Source of the DNA: an uncultured Lachnospiraceae bacterium
GTDB lineage: Bacteria; Bacillota; Clostridia; Lachnospirales; Lachnospiraceae
Length of the DNA: 64,000 nt
Direction of reading: 5' to 3'
Assembly: GCA_947632515.1 (NCBI GenBank)
Contig: CANRPO010000016.1
Coordinates: 1 to 64,000 of the forward strand
Below the pieces are notes generated by a model. That model saw nothing but the letters and a program-made list of their open reading frames with translations. It searched no databases and had not been told where the DNA came from. Positions within the stretch are counted from its first letter, which is position 1; every line of letters starts with the position of its first letter. Position numbers and translations under genes: made by a program. Below, piece after piece: positions 36,407 to 43,829 of this stretch.

Positions 36407-36838
36407 TTACACTGCTTCCTTTGCAATAATCAATTCAAACGGAATGACATTTCTATTTCCTTTTCCATCCTGATACACGCTGTCCCATGCGCCACCCTTT
36501 TTATGTGTCATATCAACAAGTTTACTCGCTGAATAATAAGCATATTTAAGAATTATACTATATAACATCTTCTTGTCATCTTCAGCAATACTCGTTTCAT
36601 AATACTCGGCTATAGCTCTTCCAGCATAGGAACAATATTCATAGTATACTTCTGGTATGACCGGCCCAAGTTGCCATGCACAAAACTCCTCCACAAACAA
36701 TTTTCTTTTTTTCTTTTTCCAGTATTCAATCCACAAAAAATAAAGCATCTTCTGCAGTTGTAAATTACTAATCAATATATTTTTAGTGAAACATACGGTA
36801 ATTACATACTTCGCTATTTCTTTAGCATCATACCACAT
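36407..36838 (-). CDS. Panacea/DUF4065 family protein, candidate antitoxin
   Basis: A 143-residue soluble protein with the DUF4065 (SocA-like, Panacea) pattern: AKEIAKYVI at the start, NLQLQKMLYFLWIEYW, then VEEFCAWQLGPVIPEVYYEY. Members neutralise diverse toxins by direct binding. It is the first gene of a two-gene unit with the membrane protein at 35478-36404 and has its own promoter. The antitoxin-first order supports a toxin-antitoxin or abortive-infection cassette carried by the prophage next to its lysis genes. Confidence 0.75.
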   Translation of the reverse strand: MWYDAKEIAKYVITVCFTKNILISNLQLQKMLYFLWIEYWKKKKRKLFVEEFCAWQLGPVIPEVYYEYCSYAGRAIAEYYETSIAEDDKKMLYSIILKYAYYSASKLVDMTHKKGGAWDSVYQDGKGNRNVIPFELIIAKEAV

Positions 36839-36931
36839 TAGCCCTCTCCTCCTACTACATAATACAAAATAATATCTAAAAGATTCTCTCCATGTTTATT
36901 TTTCTTTTGCATTGAACTGTCAAGTATGGAT

Positions 36932-36960
36932 AGTATATCGTAATTTTGGATCTCTTACAA
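36932..36960 (-). promoter_or_regulatory. Promoter of the Panacea cassette
   Basis: On the minus strand TTGTAA (36960-36955), 17 nt, TATACT (36937-36932), about 90 nt before the start at 36838. The 36839-37144 gap holds this promoter and the terminator of the lysis operon, and no gene. Confidence 0.65.
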
Positions 36961-37089
36961 CATAAACTACTATTTTTCTTTTTCATCTATTCTATTCAAA
37001 TATTAACACTTTTACAATTTATTTTCAATATATTGTATGCTTTTTTAATATGCTTTCTATATATAGTATATCTATATTTTGTTGCTTAA

Positions 37090-37128
37090 ATGAAAGAAAG
37101 ATCAGTCCTGCACCCTAGAACTGACCTT
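37090..37128 (-). terminator. Terminator of the lysis operon
   Basis: On the minus strand AAGGTCAGTTCT (37128-37117) pairs with AGGACTGATCTT (37109-37098), 12 bp with two G-U pairs and a 7-nt loop, followed by TCTTTCATTT. It separates the phage late genes from the accessory cassette. Confidence 0.8.
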
Positions 37129-37144
37129 TTCCTCATCTTCAATG

Positions 37145-37864
37145 CTATCTCACATACACCGTTCCGTCCGCCCGCACCGCGCACACCCATCCTGAAGGTA
37201 CCCTGATCCACACCGCGCTGTCCTGCGTCTCCTGAACCTCCTTGCAAGTGACCGCCGTGCCGCTCCTAAGCACGGCCAGATTGTCTTTTCTCCGTACTGC
37301 ATGGCTCTTACCAGACGTTGTCAGCTGCAGATAGTTCTTTATGATGCCCGCTGGCTTGTCCCGCACAAACATATTCGCAGCCAGCTTATACGTTTTCCCC
37401 ACGCTGTATTTGGGCCTGCCCTGCTGCCCGCTCTCCTCTCCTGCTGCCTGACCGCTCACAAACAGTTCCTTCTCGTCCTTTCGGCGTCTGGTAAGCCCCG
37501 TCAACACCTTTCCTGCCGCCTTATTGTACTGCACGATCTTTTCCGCAATCGTTTCTCGGCTGCGCGTTCCGTTCGCCGTAAGCTGATCGATGCTCCCGAT
37601 ATTGAAGGCGAAAGACACGAGCGCATCAAACTCGTTCTGCGTCCAGTGATACTTACCGTCGTATTTCTCCACTTTCTTCTCAAACTTTTCCAGATCTGCA
37701 CGGAGCAGCTCGTCGGCTTTCTCCTGCGTGATCTTATCTCCCGCCTTGACGCCCGCCGTGTGGCCGTATCCGATGGTCCACACACCCGCCGGACACTTAT
37801 ATGCCGTCAATCGGCAACCCTCATATCTTTTGATCAGGTCTATACCTGCCCGCCCTGTCTTCAT
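37145..37864 (-). CDS. Endolysin, GH24 lysozyme with C-terminal SH3-like domain
   Basis: A 239-residue phage lysozyme that cleaves the cell wall at the end of the lytic cycle. The GH24 domain occupies residues 1-140, with the catalytic E15 (IKRYEGCRLTAY) and T30 before IGYGHT. The middle position of the E-x8-(D/C)-x5-T triad is C24, as in P1-type lysozymes. The C-terminal 80 residues (KLAANMFVRDKPAG to SGWVCAVRADGTVYV) look like an SH3 cell-wall-binding domain. No signal peptide, so it needs the holin. GGAGGGCG precedes the ATG. Confidence 0.92.
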   Translation of the reverse strand: MKTGRAGIDLIKRYEGCRLTAYKCPAGVWTIGYGHTAGVKAGDKITQEKADELLRADLEKFEKKVEKYDGKYHWTQNEFDALVSFAFNIGSIDQLTANGTRSRETIAEKIVQYNKAAGKVLTGLTRRRKDEKELFVSGQAAGEESGQQGRPKYSVGKTYKLAANMFVRDKPAGIIKNYLQLTTSGKSHAVRRKDNLAVLRSGTAVTCKEVQETQDSAVWIRVPSGWVCAVRADGTVYVR

Positions 37865-37875
37865 CCCGCGCCCTC

Positions 37876-38019
37876 CTATTGTATCAGCTGTTCCATCCTG
37901 ATCTGTTCCCTCACGGATCTAACCAGATCACCGCTGCTTTCATCGGTACCATGCCAGCAGCTGCAGACTACCGCTGCGCATAATATCAGTACCCATATGT
38001 ATCTGTGTCTCCTATTCAC
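37876..38019 (-). CDS. Small membrane or lipoprotein-like peptide in the lysis cassette
   Basis: A possible 47-residue gene starting at GTG 38019 and overlapping the holin end by 8 bp. It has a hydrophobic segment with cysteines (YIWVLILCAAVVCSCWHG) and a short polar tail. Position between holin and endolysin, size and the cysteine recall Rz1-like or small lysis-helper peptides, but the ribosome site is weak. It may not be translated. Confidence 0.35.
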   Translation of the reverse strand: MNRRHRYIWVLILCAAVVCSCWHGTDESSGDLVRSVREQIRMEQLIQ

Positions 38020-38320
38020 TTTTTTGTCCGATCTGCCCGATCGCCTGCCGTACCTTATCATAACCCACCATCGCGCCGATCCAGTTGGCCACACCCATAA
38101 GAGCCAGATATACGCTGTTGAGCGCATTGAATGGCACCTGATAATTCACGTAATACAGCGCTGTGGCGCTACATCCCACGATCACCGCCACGATCAGCAC
38201 CAGAATGTTCGCGGCATATTCCACGCACAGACTATCCAGGAATTTCTTCAAGCCCTCTGTAATCAGCGATGTCACCGCTGCGCAAACTGTCAATAAGATC
38301 AAAAATACTTGTACCGTCAT
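38012..38320 (-). CDS. Phage holin
   Basis: A 102-residue protein with three hydrophobic stretches (about residues 3-22, 35-58 and 62-85, including VFLILLTVCAAVTSLITEGLKK) and a charged C-terminus. This resembles phage holins that perforate the membrane to release the endolysin. ATG 38320 has GGAGGG in front. It sits 4 bp after another small membrane protein gene and ahead of the lysozyme. Confidence 0.75.
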   Translation of the reverse strand: MTVQVFLILLTVCAAVTSLITEGLKKFLDSLCVEYAANILVLIVAVIVGCSATALYYVNYQVPFNALNSVYLALMGVANWIGAMVGYDKVRQAIGQIGQKSE

Positions 38321-38324
38321 CTTT

Positions 38325-38624
38325 TCATCCCTCCGCAATATCACAAATTTCATCCTCCTGTTGCGACGTCGCAACAGCATCCTTCCTTTTCTCCTCCAGC
38401 ATACGCACCTTCTCCTCTTCTCTCGTCTCGAAAAAAGATTTGGCACAGTACACCAAAAACACGCCGATGATCTCCGTCACGATCAGACCACCCAGTGTCT
38501 CCGCGATCTGCTCCCGTCCCAGAAGCGCCAGGACAAACGGAAACTGAATATCGGCCAGCGCTACACCTATGATGCGTCCCATCATCTTCTTGGTATATGT
38601 ACGATCCTCCTTTCTTTTAGCCAT
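38325..38624 (-). CDS. Small membrane protein of the lysis cassette (holin-like)
   Basis: A 99-residue protein starting at ATG 38624 (GGGAGA upstream). It has two membrane helices (about 18-38 and 43-65, GRIIGVALADIQFPFVLALL and GGLIVTEIIGVFLVYCAKS) and a basic then acidic tail. The tail contains VATSQQ, encoded by a perfect copy of the dispersed 18-bp palindrome. It may act with the next gene as a holin/antiholin pair. Confidence 0.65.
   Translation of the reverse strand: MAKRKEDRTYTKKMMGRIIGVALADIQFPFVLALLGREQIAETLGGLIVTEIIGVFLVYCAKSFFETREEEKVRMLEEKRKDAVATSQQEDEICDIAEG
38359..38376. repeat. Prophage palindrome, perfect copy
   Basis: TGTTGCGACGTCGCAACA, extended by one more matching pair on each side (38358-38377). 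It lies inside the gene 38325-38624 and is read as VATSQQ. Confidence 0.9.
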
Positions 38625-38649
38625 AATGCCCGTATCTCCCGTCCATCTT

Positions 38650-39006
38650 TTATCGCCCGCTCTCCAGATCCGCAAGTCTGTGCTCGCTCACCGCATTTCG
38701 GTTTTTCAGAACCTCCACAGCTTTCTCCAGTTCATAGGTTCGCTCCACCACCTTATTATGCCGCTCCACCCGTTCGCTCAACGTGTCCAGCTTAACCTCG
38801 AAGATCTTCATCATCTGCTCATATGCGCTCTGCATATCTTTGATAGATATGCGGATTTCACTCGTCTGTTTCGCAAAGTCATCCCTGATCTCTTCCAGCC
38901 GTCTGTCATGTTCATTCCTGTCCTTCCTGCGCTGTGTGATGAAAGTCAATATATAACCGATCAGGATCACACCCTGTGATATGAGTACCACTGCTATCTC
39001 TCTCAT
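38650..39006 (-). CDS. Membrane-anchored coiled-coil phage protein (XhlA-like position)
   Basis: A 118-residue protein with one N-terminal membrane helix (residues 4-24, AVVLISQGVILIGYILTFI) and a long coiled coil (25-110). Unlike XhlA, whose membrane helix is C-terminal, the anchor is N-terminal, so function is uncertain. It is the first gene of the lysis unit, with GGGAGGCGG before the ATG. A candidate late promoter lies directly upstream. Confidence 0.7.
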   Translation of the reverse strand: MREIAVVLISQGVILIGYILTFITQRRKDRNEHDRRLEEIRDDFAKQTSEIRISIKDMQSAYEQMMKIFEVKLDTLSERVERHNKVVERTYELEKAVEVLKNRNAVSEHRLADLESGR

Positions 39007-39033
39007 ATGCCGCCTCCCAGCTTACTTAACTAT

Positions 39034-39070
39034 AGTATATCCTACCCTGTATCAGAGTTTGTACCATTTT
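39034..39070 (-). promoter_or_regulatory. Candidate phage late promoter, lysis unit
   Basis: The box AAAATGGTACAAA (39070-39058, minus strand) stands 18 nt before TATACT (39039-39034). The start codon at 39006 follows closely. The same box occurs at 52331-52343 and 58604-58616. Confidence 0.6.
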
Positions 39071-39101
39071 ACTCCTGCGGCCTTCCCGCGTTTCCTGCTC
39101 A

Positions 39102-40529
39102 TTACTGAATTTTTTCTTCCAGAGCGGCAACTTTCTCGCTTAATTCCTTGTTGGATAATATCTGCGTTCCGTATGGCGTTGTATATTGTGCCGCTACATA
39201 ACCGTAGCCGTTTTGATAAGGTATCTTTATCCACTCATCCGTTGCTGTTATGACATCGTAGGTTTCAGCAACATAAGCCGTTCCTATGTTTTTGCCGTTG
39301 GGCGCGTCTTTGATTCTAACGTTTTCCAATATCCTTATCTGGCTGTAACCACCGCGAACATAGTCTAATTCTTCCTGCAACTCATCAAGGGATTTAGTAT
39401 TTGCCGCTCCCAAATCGCCAAGTGATTTGTCTCCAGACAATGTCACAGTATTTATCTGCGGTTTGTTTATGAGGTCTTCATAGTCGTTAGTCCCCCCCCC
39501 ACCACCGCTTAATCCTGCCACTGTTTCTTCCAGAGTGGCGAGTCGCGTCATTATGTCGTTTATCGGAAGTGCCTTGAAAATCTGTATACTGCCAACATTT
39601 GCAGTAGATTCGCCTTGTGGCGGTGTCATGTCAAAAGTAATTTTTGCTGTGCCGGATGCAGGCTGTACGGATGATAAATCTATCGTGCCATGAAAAATCT
39701 TGCCATACTGTTCTTGCACAGAAACGTTATCGTTTATTAAATTGGCGAATCCGTCTGTGATGTTTTGGTCTTTAGTGTCTTTTTGACCTCTATATTGACC
39801 GGAAATCTGTGCAATAAATGTGTGCGGCGGTCTGCTCTGGAAATTTACTATGCCCCAATATAAACCGCCGAAAATACGATTCATGTATGATGTAAGACTG
39901 ATTCCGTCTATTGGCACATCTATTTCAAGCGACTGCCCCGTAACTTGGTAACGGCACTTATCCGTTATGTCAACAGAAGCAGACAAAAGCGAAGAGTTCA
40001 GTGCCGCAAGGCTCACTTCATCGGTCGTGACATCTTTTGCGAACCATGCGTTTCCGTTCCAATCAAGCGTATACGCATTAGAACGTTCTGATAGTCCCCT
40101 ACCATTCCCTACGATATGAGCATATTTATCCGAACTATCTTCTACATTGTACTTTCCCTCTGCATGAGAATAAGCTCCTTTTGCCACCGCGCCTAAACCC
40201 TCTGCATGAGAACCAGTTCCAGATGCAGTAGTTTGATCTCCATGGGCAAATGCCGTTGTATTAGATGCAACTGTTTGATTGCCAATGGACGCGGAATAAT
40301 ATGCTGTCGCGTCTGCATTAAAACCAACTGCTAAAGATTTATTACCTTTATTTTGCTGTCCGCGCCCTAAACTTATAGCAGTATCTTCGTAAATCTCTTT
40401 CAGCGCCCGATTGTCCATCGCGTCCTTGATACCCTGCTCGATGTGTTTCAGATCGTCAGCCATGATCGGCGTGGTCTTATCTGGCTTGTCCTTCCAGTCC
40501 TTTATGGGTGCGTATGTATCTCGTGCCAT
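39102..40529 (-). CDS. Tail fibre/baseplate protein with SHAEG-type repeats and SH3 domain
   Basis: A 475-residue structural protein. The N-terminus (YAPIKDWKDKPDKTTPIMADDLKHIEQGI) is common in Lachnospiraceae phage fibre proteins. Residues about 60-150 hold trimeric head-like repeats (AVGFNADATAYYSASIGNQ, AFAHGDQTTASGTGSHAEGLGAVAKGAYSHAEG). A carbohydrate-binding-like beta region follows, then a Gly linker encoded by a run of nine G, and an SH3-like domain (NVRIKDAPNGKNIGTAYV) at about 395-450. It probably helps in host-cell contact. ATG 40529 follows AAGGAGG. Confidence 0.8.
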   Translation of the reverse strand: MARDTYAPIKDWKDKPDKTTPIMADDLKHIEQGIKDAMDNRALKEIYEDTAISLGRGQQNKGNKSLAVGFNADATAYYSASIGNQTVASNTTAFAHGDQTTASGTGSHAEGLGAVAKGAYSHAEGKYNVEDSSDKYAHIVGNGRGLSERSNAYTLDWNGNAWFAKDVTTDEVSLAALNSSLLSASVDITDKCRYQVTGQSLEIDVPIDGISLTSYMNRIFGGLYWGIVNFQSRPPHTFIAQISGQYRGQKDTKDQNITDGFANLINDNVSVQEQYGKIFHGTIDLSSVQPASGTAKITFDMTPPQGESTANVGSIQIFKALPINDIMTRLATLEETVAGLSGGGGGTNDYEDLINKPQINTVTLSGDKSLGDLGAANTKSLDELQEELDYVRGGYSQIRILENVRIKDAPNGKNIGTAYVAETYDVITATDEWIKIPYQNGYGYVAAQYTTPYGTQILSNKELSEKVAALEEKIQ

Positions 40530-40539
40530 GTGTACCTCC

Positions 40540-41550
40540 TTATCTTGCAAATACCAATTCTCCGTTTTCGTACTCTTCCAAAATGTAGATGTAGTTGTTC
40601 TCGGATTCAGTAAAATCGAAATTATCTATGTACATATAGCCTTGAATTTCCCATCTCTTTCTGTCTCCATAAGTAAACCGAAACGCCATTCCTTCTACCG
40701 CGTCTGGCTTATACAAACCTTTTTGCATTGTTGGAAGTGCTTTTTCTGTTCTGAAATATCGAAATTTCTCAACGCCTCCTATTAAAGATATTTCATCTTT
40801 TTCGATGTCGGGAAGTTTGTCGTATATCTCTGAACTGTAATTTGCCATTAAATGAATTTGCCTTTTTTCTCCGTATACTCTTATGAACATATCTTGCATA
40901 GATTTATACATTGCATTTCCGTTTTGCAATGTAATTATAATAGAACGCGAATCTACACCTTGGTAATAATCGCTTTTATAAAAAGCATGCAACAAAATAG
41001 CTTTACTCACGGAGACATATATAGGAAAAATGTTGTTTACAGGATCCATAAGAACATTGTCAGTTTCTGAAAAATCAAGTAATGTTGTTGTCTCGTTTGT
41101 AAGCAAATTTTTGCAACACACAAAATTCATTGGATTTGACATAAAATATCTTCCACTGTTAGAATAAGAATTGTTTCCTCCAATAATCCAATAAACATAA
41201 TCTTGTATTGTCAAAGACGCTCTATCGGAAATAAGATAATCTATATAAAAATCTGTCGCTTGCTTTGATTTAATAGCCTCGTTCCTTACAGCAGGAATAG
41301 CATATGTTTTTTCAAACAGATTCCACTTTCCGTTTTTGTCCAACATAGAGGAAAGTATTTTTGTGTGATATATAGATGATGCTGCATCATAATGGGCATA
41401 TCGCAAATCTTGAGTGCAAGCATATACATAATTGCCGTAAAATTGAGCATAATTTGGTATTATGTAGCTAACAATCATTCCATTATCTTCATAACTTGGT
41501 ATTTCATCACATTCTATAATTTTATACGACAACTCGTTATTTATATTCAA
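40540..41550 (-). CDS. Receptor-binding/tail protein, C-terminal part (frameshifted from the upstream frame)
   Basis: A 336-residue frame with no good ribosome site at its first ATG (41550). The coding quality of this frame extends upstream of that ATG, as T-V-D-A-K-N-F-K-A-V-S-F-N-F, back to an A7 run at 41654-41648. There it joins the frame of the gene 41547-41978 by a -1 shift. The two parts are therefore one gene of about 480 codons. It is rich in Tyr, Asn and Ser and I recognise no domain. Position after the baseplate hub suggests the host-recognition protein. Confidence 0.7.
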   Translation of the reverse strand: MNINNELSYKIIECDEIPSYEDNGMIVSYIIPNYAQFYGNYVYACTQDLRYAHYDAASSIYHTKILSSMLDKNGKWNLFEKTYAIPAVRNEAIKSKQATDFYIDYLISDRASLTIQDYVYWIIGGNNSYSNSGRYFMSNPMNFVCCKNLLTNETTTLLDFSETDNVLMDPVNNIFPIYVSVSKAILLHAFYKSDYYQGVDSRSIIITLQNGNAMYKSMQDMFIRVYGEKRQIHLMANYSSEIYDKLPDIEKDEISLIGGVEKFRYFRTEKALPTMQKGLYKPDAVEGMAFRFTYGDRKRWEIQGYMYIDNFDFTESENNYIYILEEYENGELVFAR

Positions 41551-41978
41551 AATCTTACTTTCATTAACATCATAAAAAGAGTCTTGTACAGAAAAGCTAA
41601 AATTAAAAGAAACCGCCTTGAAATTTTTGGCATCAACAGTGTATACATTTTTTTATTAGTTGTTACACCTTTTCTTTCTGTTATATTGCATGCAATATAT
41701 TTTTCATTGAATATATTAAGCAAAAAATATGTGTATTCCTTCATTCCGTCATAGCATTGCTCTGTTATTGTTACGCCATCTTTTGATAAATATATAGTGT
41801 AATAATGTTTATAGTATTGTTTATCAACATTTGTAGTGGCAAGGAAGTAGTTGTTTGGGTACAGTTTTTCCCACACAAGGTTACTGCCAATATACATTTT
41901 TTCATGGAAATTCCCTTGAAAGTAAATATCCTTATGGTCTTTCCCTCGGTAGTAAATCCTTGAACTTTGCTTTCCCAT
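41547..41978 (-). CDS. Receptor-binding/tail protein, N-terminal part (runs out of frame after A7 tract)
   Basis: A 143-residue frame with the ribosome site GGAGTAAGG. The N-terminus (YYRGKDHKDIYFQGNFHEKMYIGSNLVWEKLYP) is a typical attachment module of phage tail-tip or receptor-binding proteins. After residue about 110 the frame becomes an artefact (RRFLLILAFLYKTLF), because a -1 shift at the A7 run is needed to continue in the downstream frame. Either a frameshift mutation, a phase-variable tract, or programmed slippage on A AAA AAA. Confidence 0.7.
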   Translation of the reverse strand: MGKQSSRIYYRGKDHKDIYFQGNFHEKMYIGSNLVWEKLYPNNYFLATTNVDKQYYKHYYTIYLSKDGVTITEQCYDGMKEYTYFLLNIFNEKYIACNITERKGVTTNKKMYTLLMPKISRRFLLILAFLYKTLFMMLMKVRF

Positions 41979-41982
41979 ATCC

Positions 41983-43410
41983 TTACTCCACTACCACTAC
42001 GCCTTGAATCAGATAGATTGTGTTGTTATCCGGATTTCCCGGCAATTCTGCAACCGACTCCACATTGAAACCGCCACCGCCGCCGCTTGCGAACATATCG
42101 TCAATTTGCGACTTATCGTAGTAATCTGCCGCAAAATCGTCAAACTTTGTATCATAGTCTTTGAACTTGTCGTCGACGTACTGCTTTGTCGTGTCGTTAC
42201 GTTTCAAAAGGTCTATCTGTGCCTGTAAGTCCGTGACAAACTCGCTCTGGTACTCCTCGCCCTTGGCACTGTAATTGTCGCACAAGGCTTGTATGCCTGT
42301 CATATTGCGGTACAGAATCGGGAACTTCTTCTCTTCGTATATAATGTCACCGGACGTGTTTTCGTCAGAATACGTCGCGTCATAGTCCACCATCATATAA
42401 GATACGGTATTCAGGCCGCATTCCACGAACGGCAGACCGTTGTTTTTCGCCTCGTATGGATAGTATGAAAACCCTTGCACCGCGTTATAGATATTCTCTG
42501 CCACCTGTGCAAGTGTTGACTTAGATAGCCCATAGGTAAACATGTTACCTTGTACGATGTAATTGTTGCTGCCAATGCCGTAGGTTACGCCCGGATCATC
42601 ATCCGACTGCCGCACAGTTACTTTATCAACAGGCTTTACGTTAAATTCTTCATAGTTGACATTCTCATAGTATGTAAAGCCGGTTTCCTCAATTTCAGTC
42701 GGCTTTACGGCTGTGTCTGCACCGGGAAAAGTGGTCGGTCCCGGAAAACAGTCAACGCCCGGATATGTACCGTCGTCGTATATGTCGCCCATGATTCTGT
42801 ATGCGAACTTTCCGTAGCGGCTCATGATGCCAAACGCGCCGTTAATCTGACAGATTGACTTCATGACCACAAGCGACTGCATTGTGTTCGGATCATACTG
42901 CCTGTCGATCATAATGCCATCGTTCGGAAGATCTGCATCCTCCTGCTCAATTTCCAAAAAGCGGAACAGGCTGTCCCGTATATCCTTGAGCGTCATAGGC
43001 AAAGGCAGAGATTTATACCATGCCGATACATCCACATTCCCCTTGGTGTACAGCTCGTCGTAGGCTACGATCTCTTTTACCTGCTTGTTGCTTGTCTTCT
43101 TCGCGCTGTCCACGATGCCGTAGAACAGACGGACAGGCTCATCTTCGGTGTCTTCCGTGTAACTGTCAACGATAATCTTCTTGTTTTTTACGTCCGCTTT
43201 CAGTCCATTTATCTTTATTCCGTATTTACTCGCTATGCAGCCGACAAACTCAATGCTGTCCTTGTTAAATATGGATTCCGTAAGGGTCTGCGACTCTTGA
43301 TGTATGTCCTTCGGCTCGATCTGAAGATCTAATTCCGGGAACGTTATAGTCAGATACTTTGTGGTTCCGTCTGCCTTATATGCACTTTTTACTTTTTCCG
43401 ATACCTGCAT
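41983..43410 (-). CDS. Tail-tip/baseplate hub protein
   Basis: A 475-residue tail protein. The first 350 residues contain the pattern of a phage tail-associated hub (ITFPELDLQIEPKDIHQESQTLTESIF, VRLFYGIVDSAKKTSNKQVKEIVAYDELYTKG). A coiled coil (about 390-440) and a Gly-rich short C-terminal domain follow. It sits between the distal-tail-like gene and the receptor-binding gene. Gene order suggests the gp27/Tal-like role without a lysozyme domain. Confidence 0.7.
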   Translation of the reverse strand: MQVSEKVKSAYKADGTTKYLTITFPELDLQIEPKDIHQESQTLTESIFNKDSIEFVGCIASKYGIKINGLKADVKNKKIIVDSYTEDTEDEPVRLFYGIVDSAKKTSNKQVKEIVAYDELYTKGNVDVSAWYKSLPLPMTLKDIRDSLFRFLEIEQEDADLPNDGIMIDRQYDPNTMQSLVVMKSICQINGAFGIMSRYGKFAYRIMGDIYDDGTYPGVDCFPGPTTFPGADTAVKPTEIEETGFTYYENVNYEEFNVKPVDKVTVRQSDDDPGVTYGIGSNNYIVQGNMFTYGLSKSTLAQVAENIYNAVQGFSYYPYEAKNNGLPFVECGLNTVSYMMVDYDATYSDENTSGDIIYEEKKFPILYRNMTGIQALCDNYSAKGEEYQSEFVTDLQAQIDLLKRNDTTKQYVDDKFKDYDTKFDDFAADYYDKSQIDDMFASGGGGGFNVESVAELPGNPDNNTIYLIQGVVVVE

Positions 43411-43419
43411 AGTGCGCTC

Positions 43420-43821
43420 CTACAACTCAATAAACAGCCAATACATCTCGCCATATTTTGTGACATTGCCGCTCTTGTCAACGCGTTTCCTGTTGAATTT
43501 AAGGCTCTGATCCAAGTAAAAATGCCCTGTTTTCGTGATTCCGTACTCATCATCATAGTAAGTACAGTTTGAATCACGCTTTTTTTCGTCAATATAGTTT
43601 GACGTGATTCCGCTCATGATGCCGCGCATCTTGGCCGCGCTCATAGGAAGTGTTGTAAATTCTATCTGCGTTTTGGTGTGCGGAACGGGAAACATGTGCG
43701 TCTCGCCCAGCATATCCGTATATGAGTCAAGCGTCTGCCGTTGGTTCGGGGCTACATTAACATCTCCGTCTTTTATGAGATTGTCCGGGAAATCATAACT
43801 TCCAAATTTAAACTGCGCCAT
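43420..43821 (-). CDS. Phage tail protein, DUF6711-like, possible distal tail component
   Basis: A 133-residue protein beginning MAQFKFGSYDFPDNLIKDG, as I recall for the DUF6711 family of phage proteins. It is placed directly after the tape measure gene, where the distal tail protein (Dit) is usually encoded. No catalytic motif. GAGGTAAACT precedes the ATG. Confidence 0.6.
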   Translation of the reverse strand: MAQFKFGSYDFPDNLIKDGDVNVAPNQRQTLDSYTDMLGETHMFPVPHTKTQIEFTTLPMSAAKMRGIMSGITSNYIDEKKRDSNCTYYDDEYGITKTGHFYLDQSLKFNRKRVDKSGNVTKYGEMYWLFIEL

Positions 43822-43829
43822 AGTTTACC

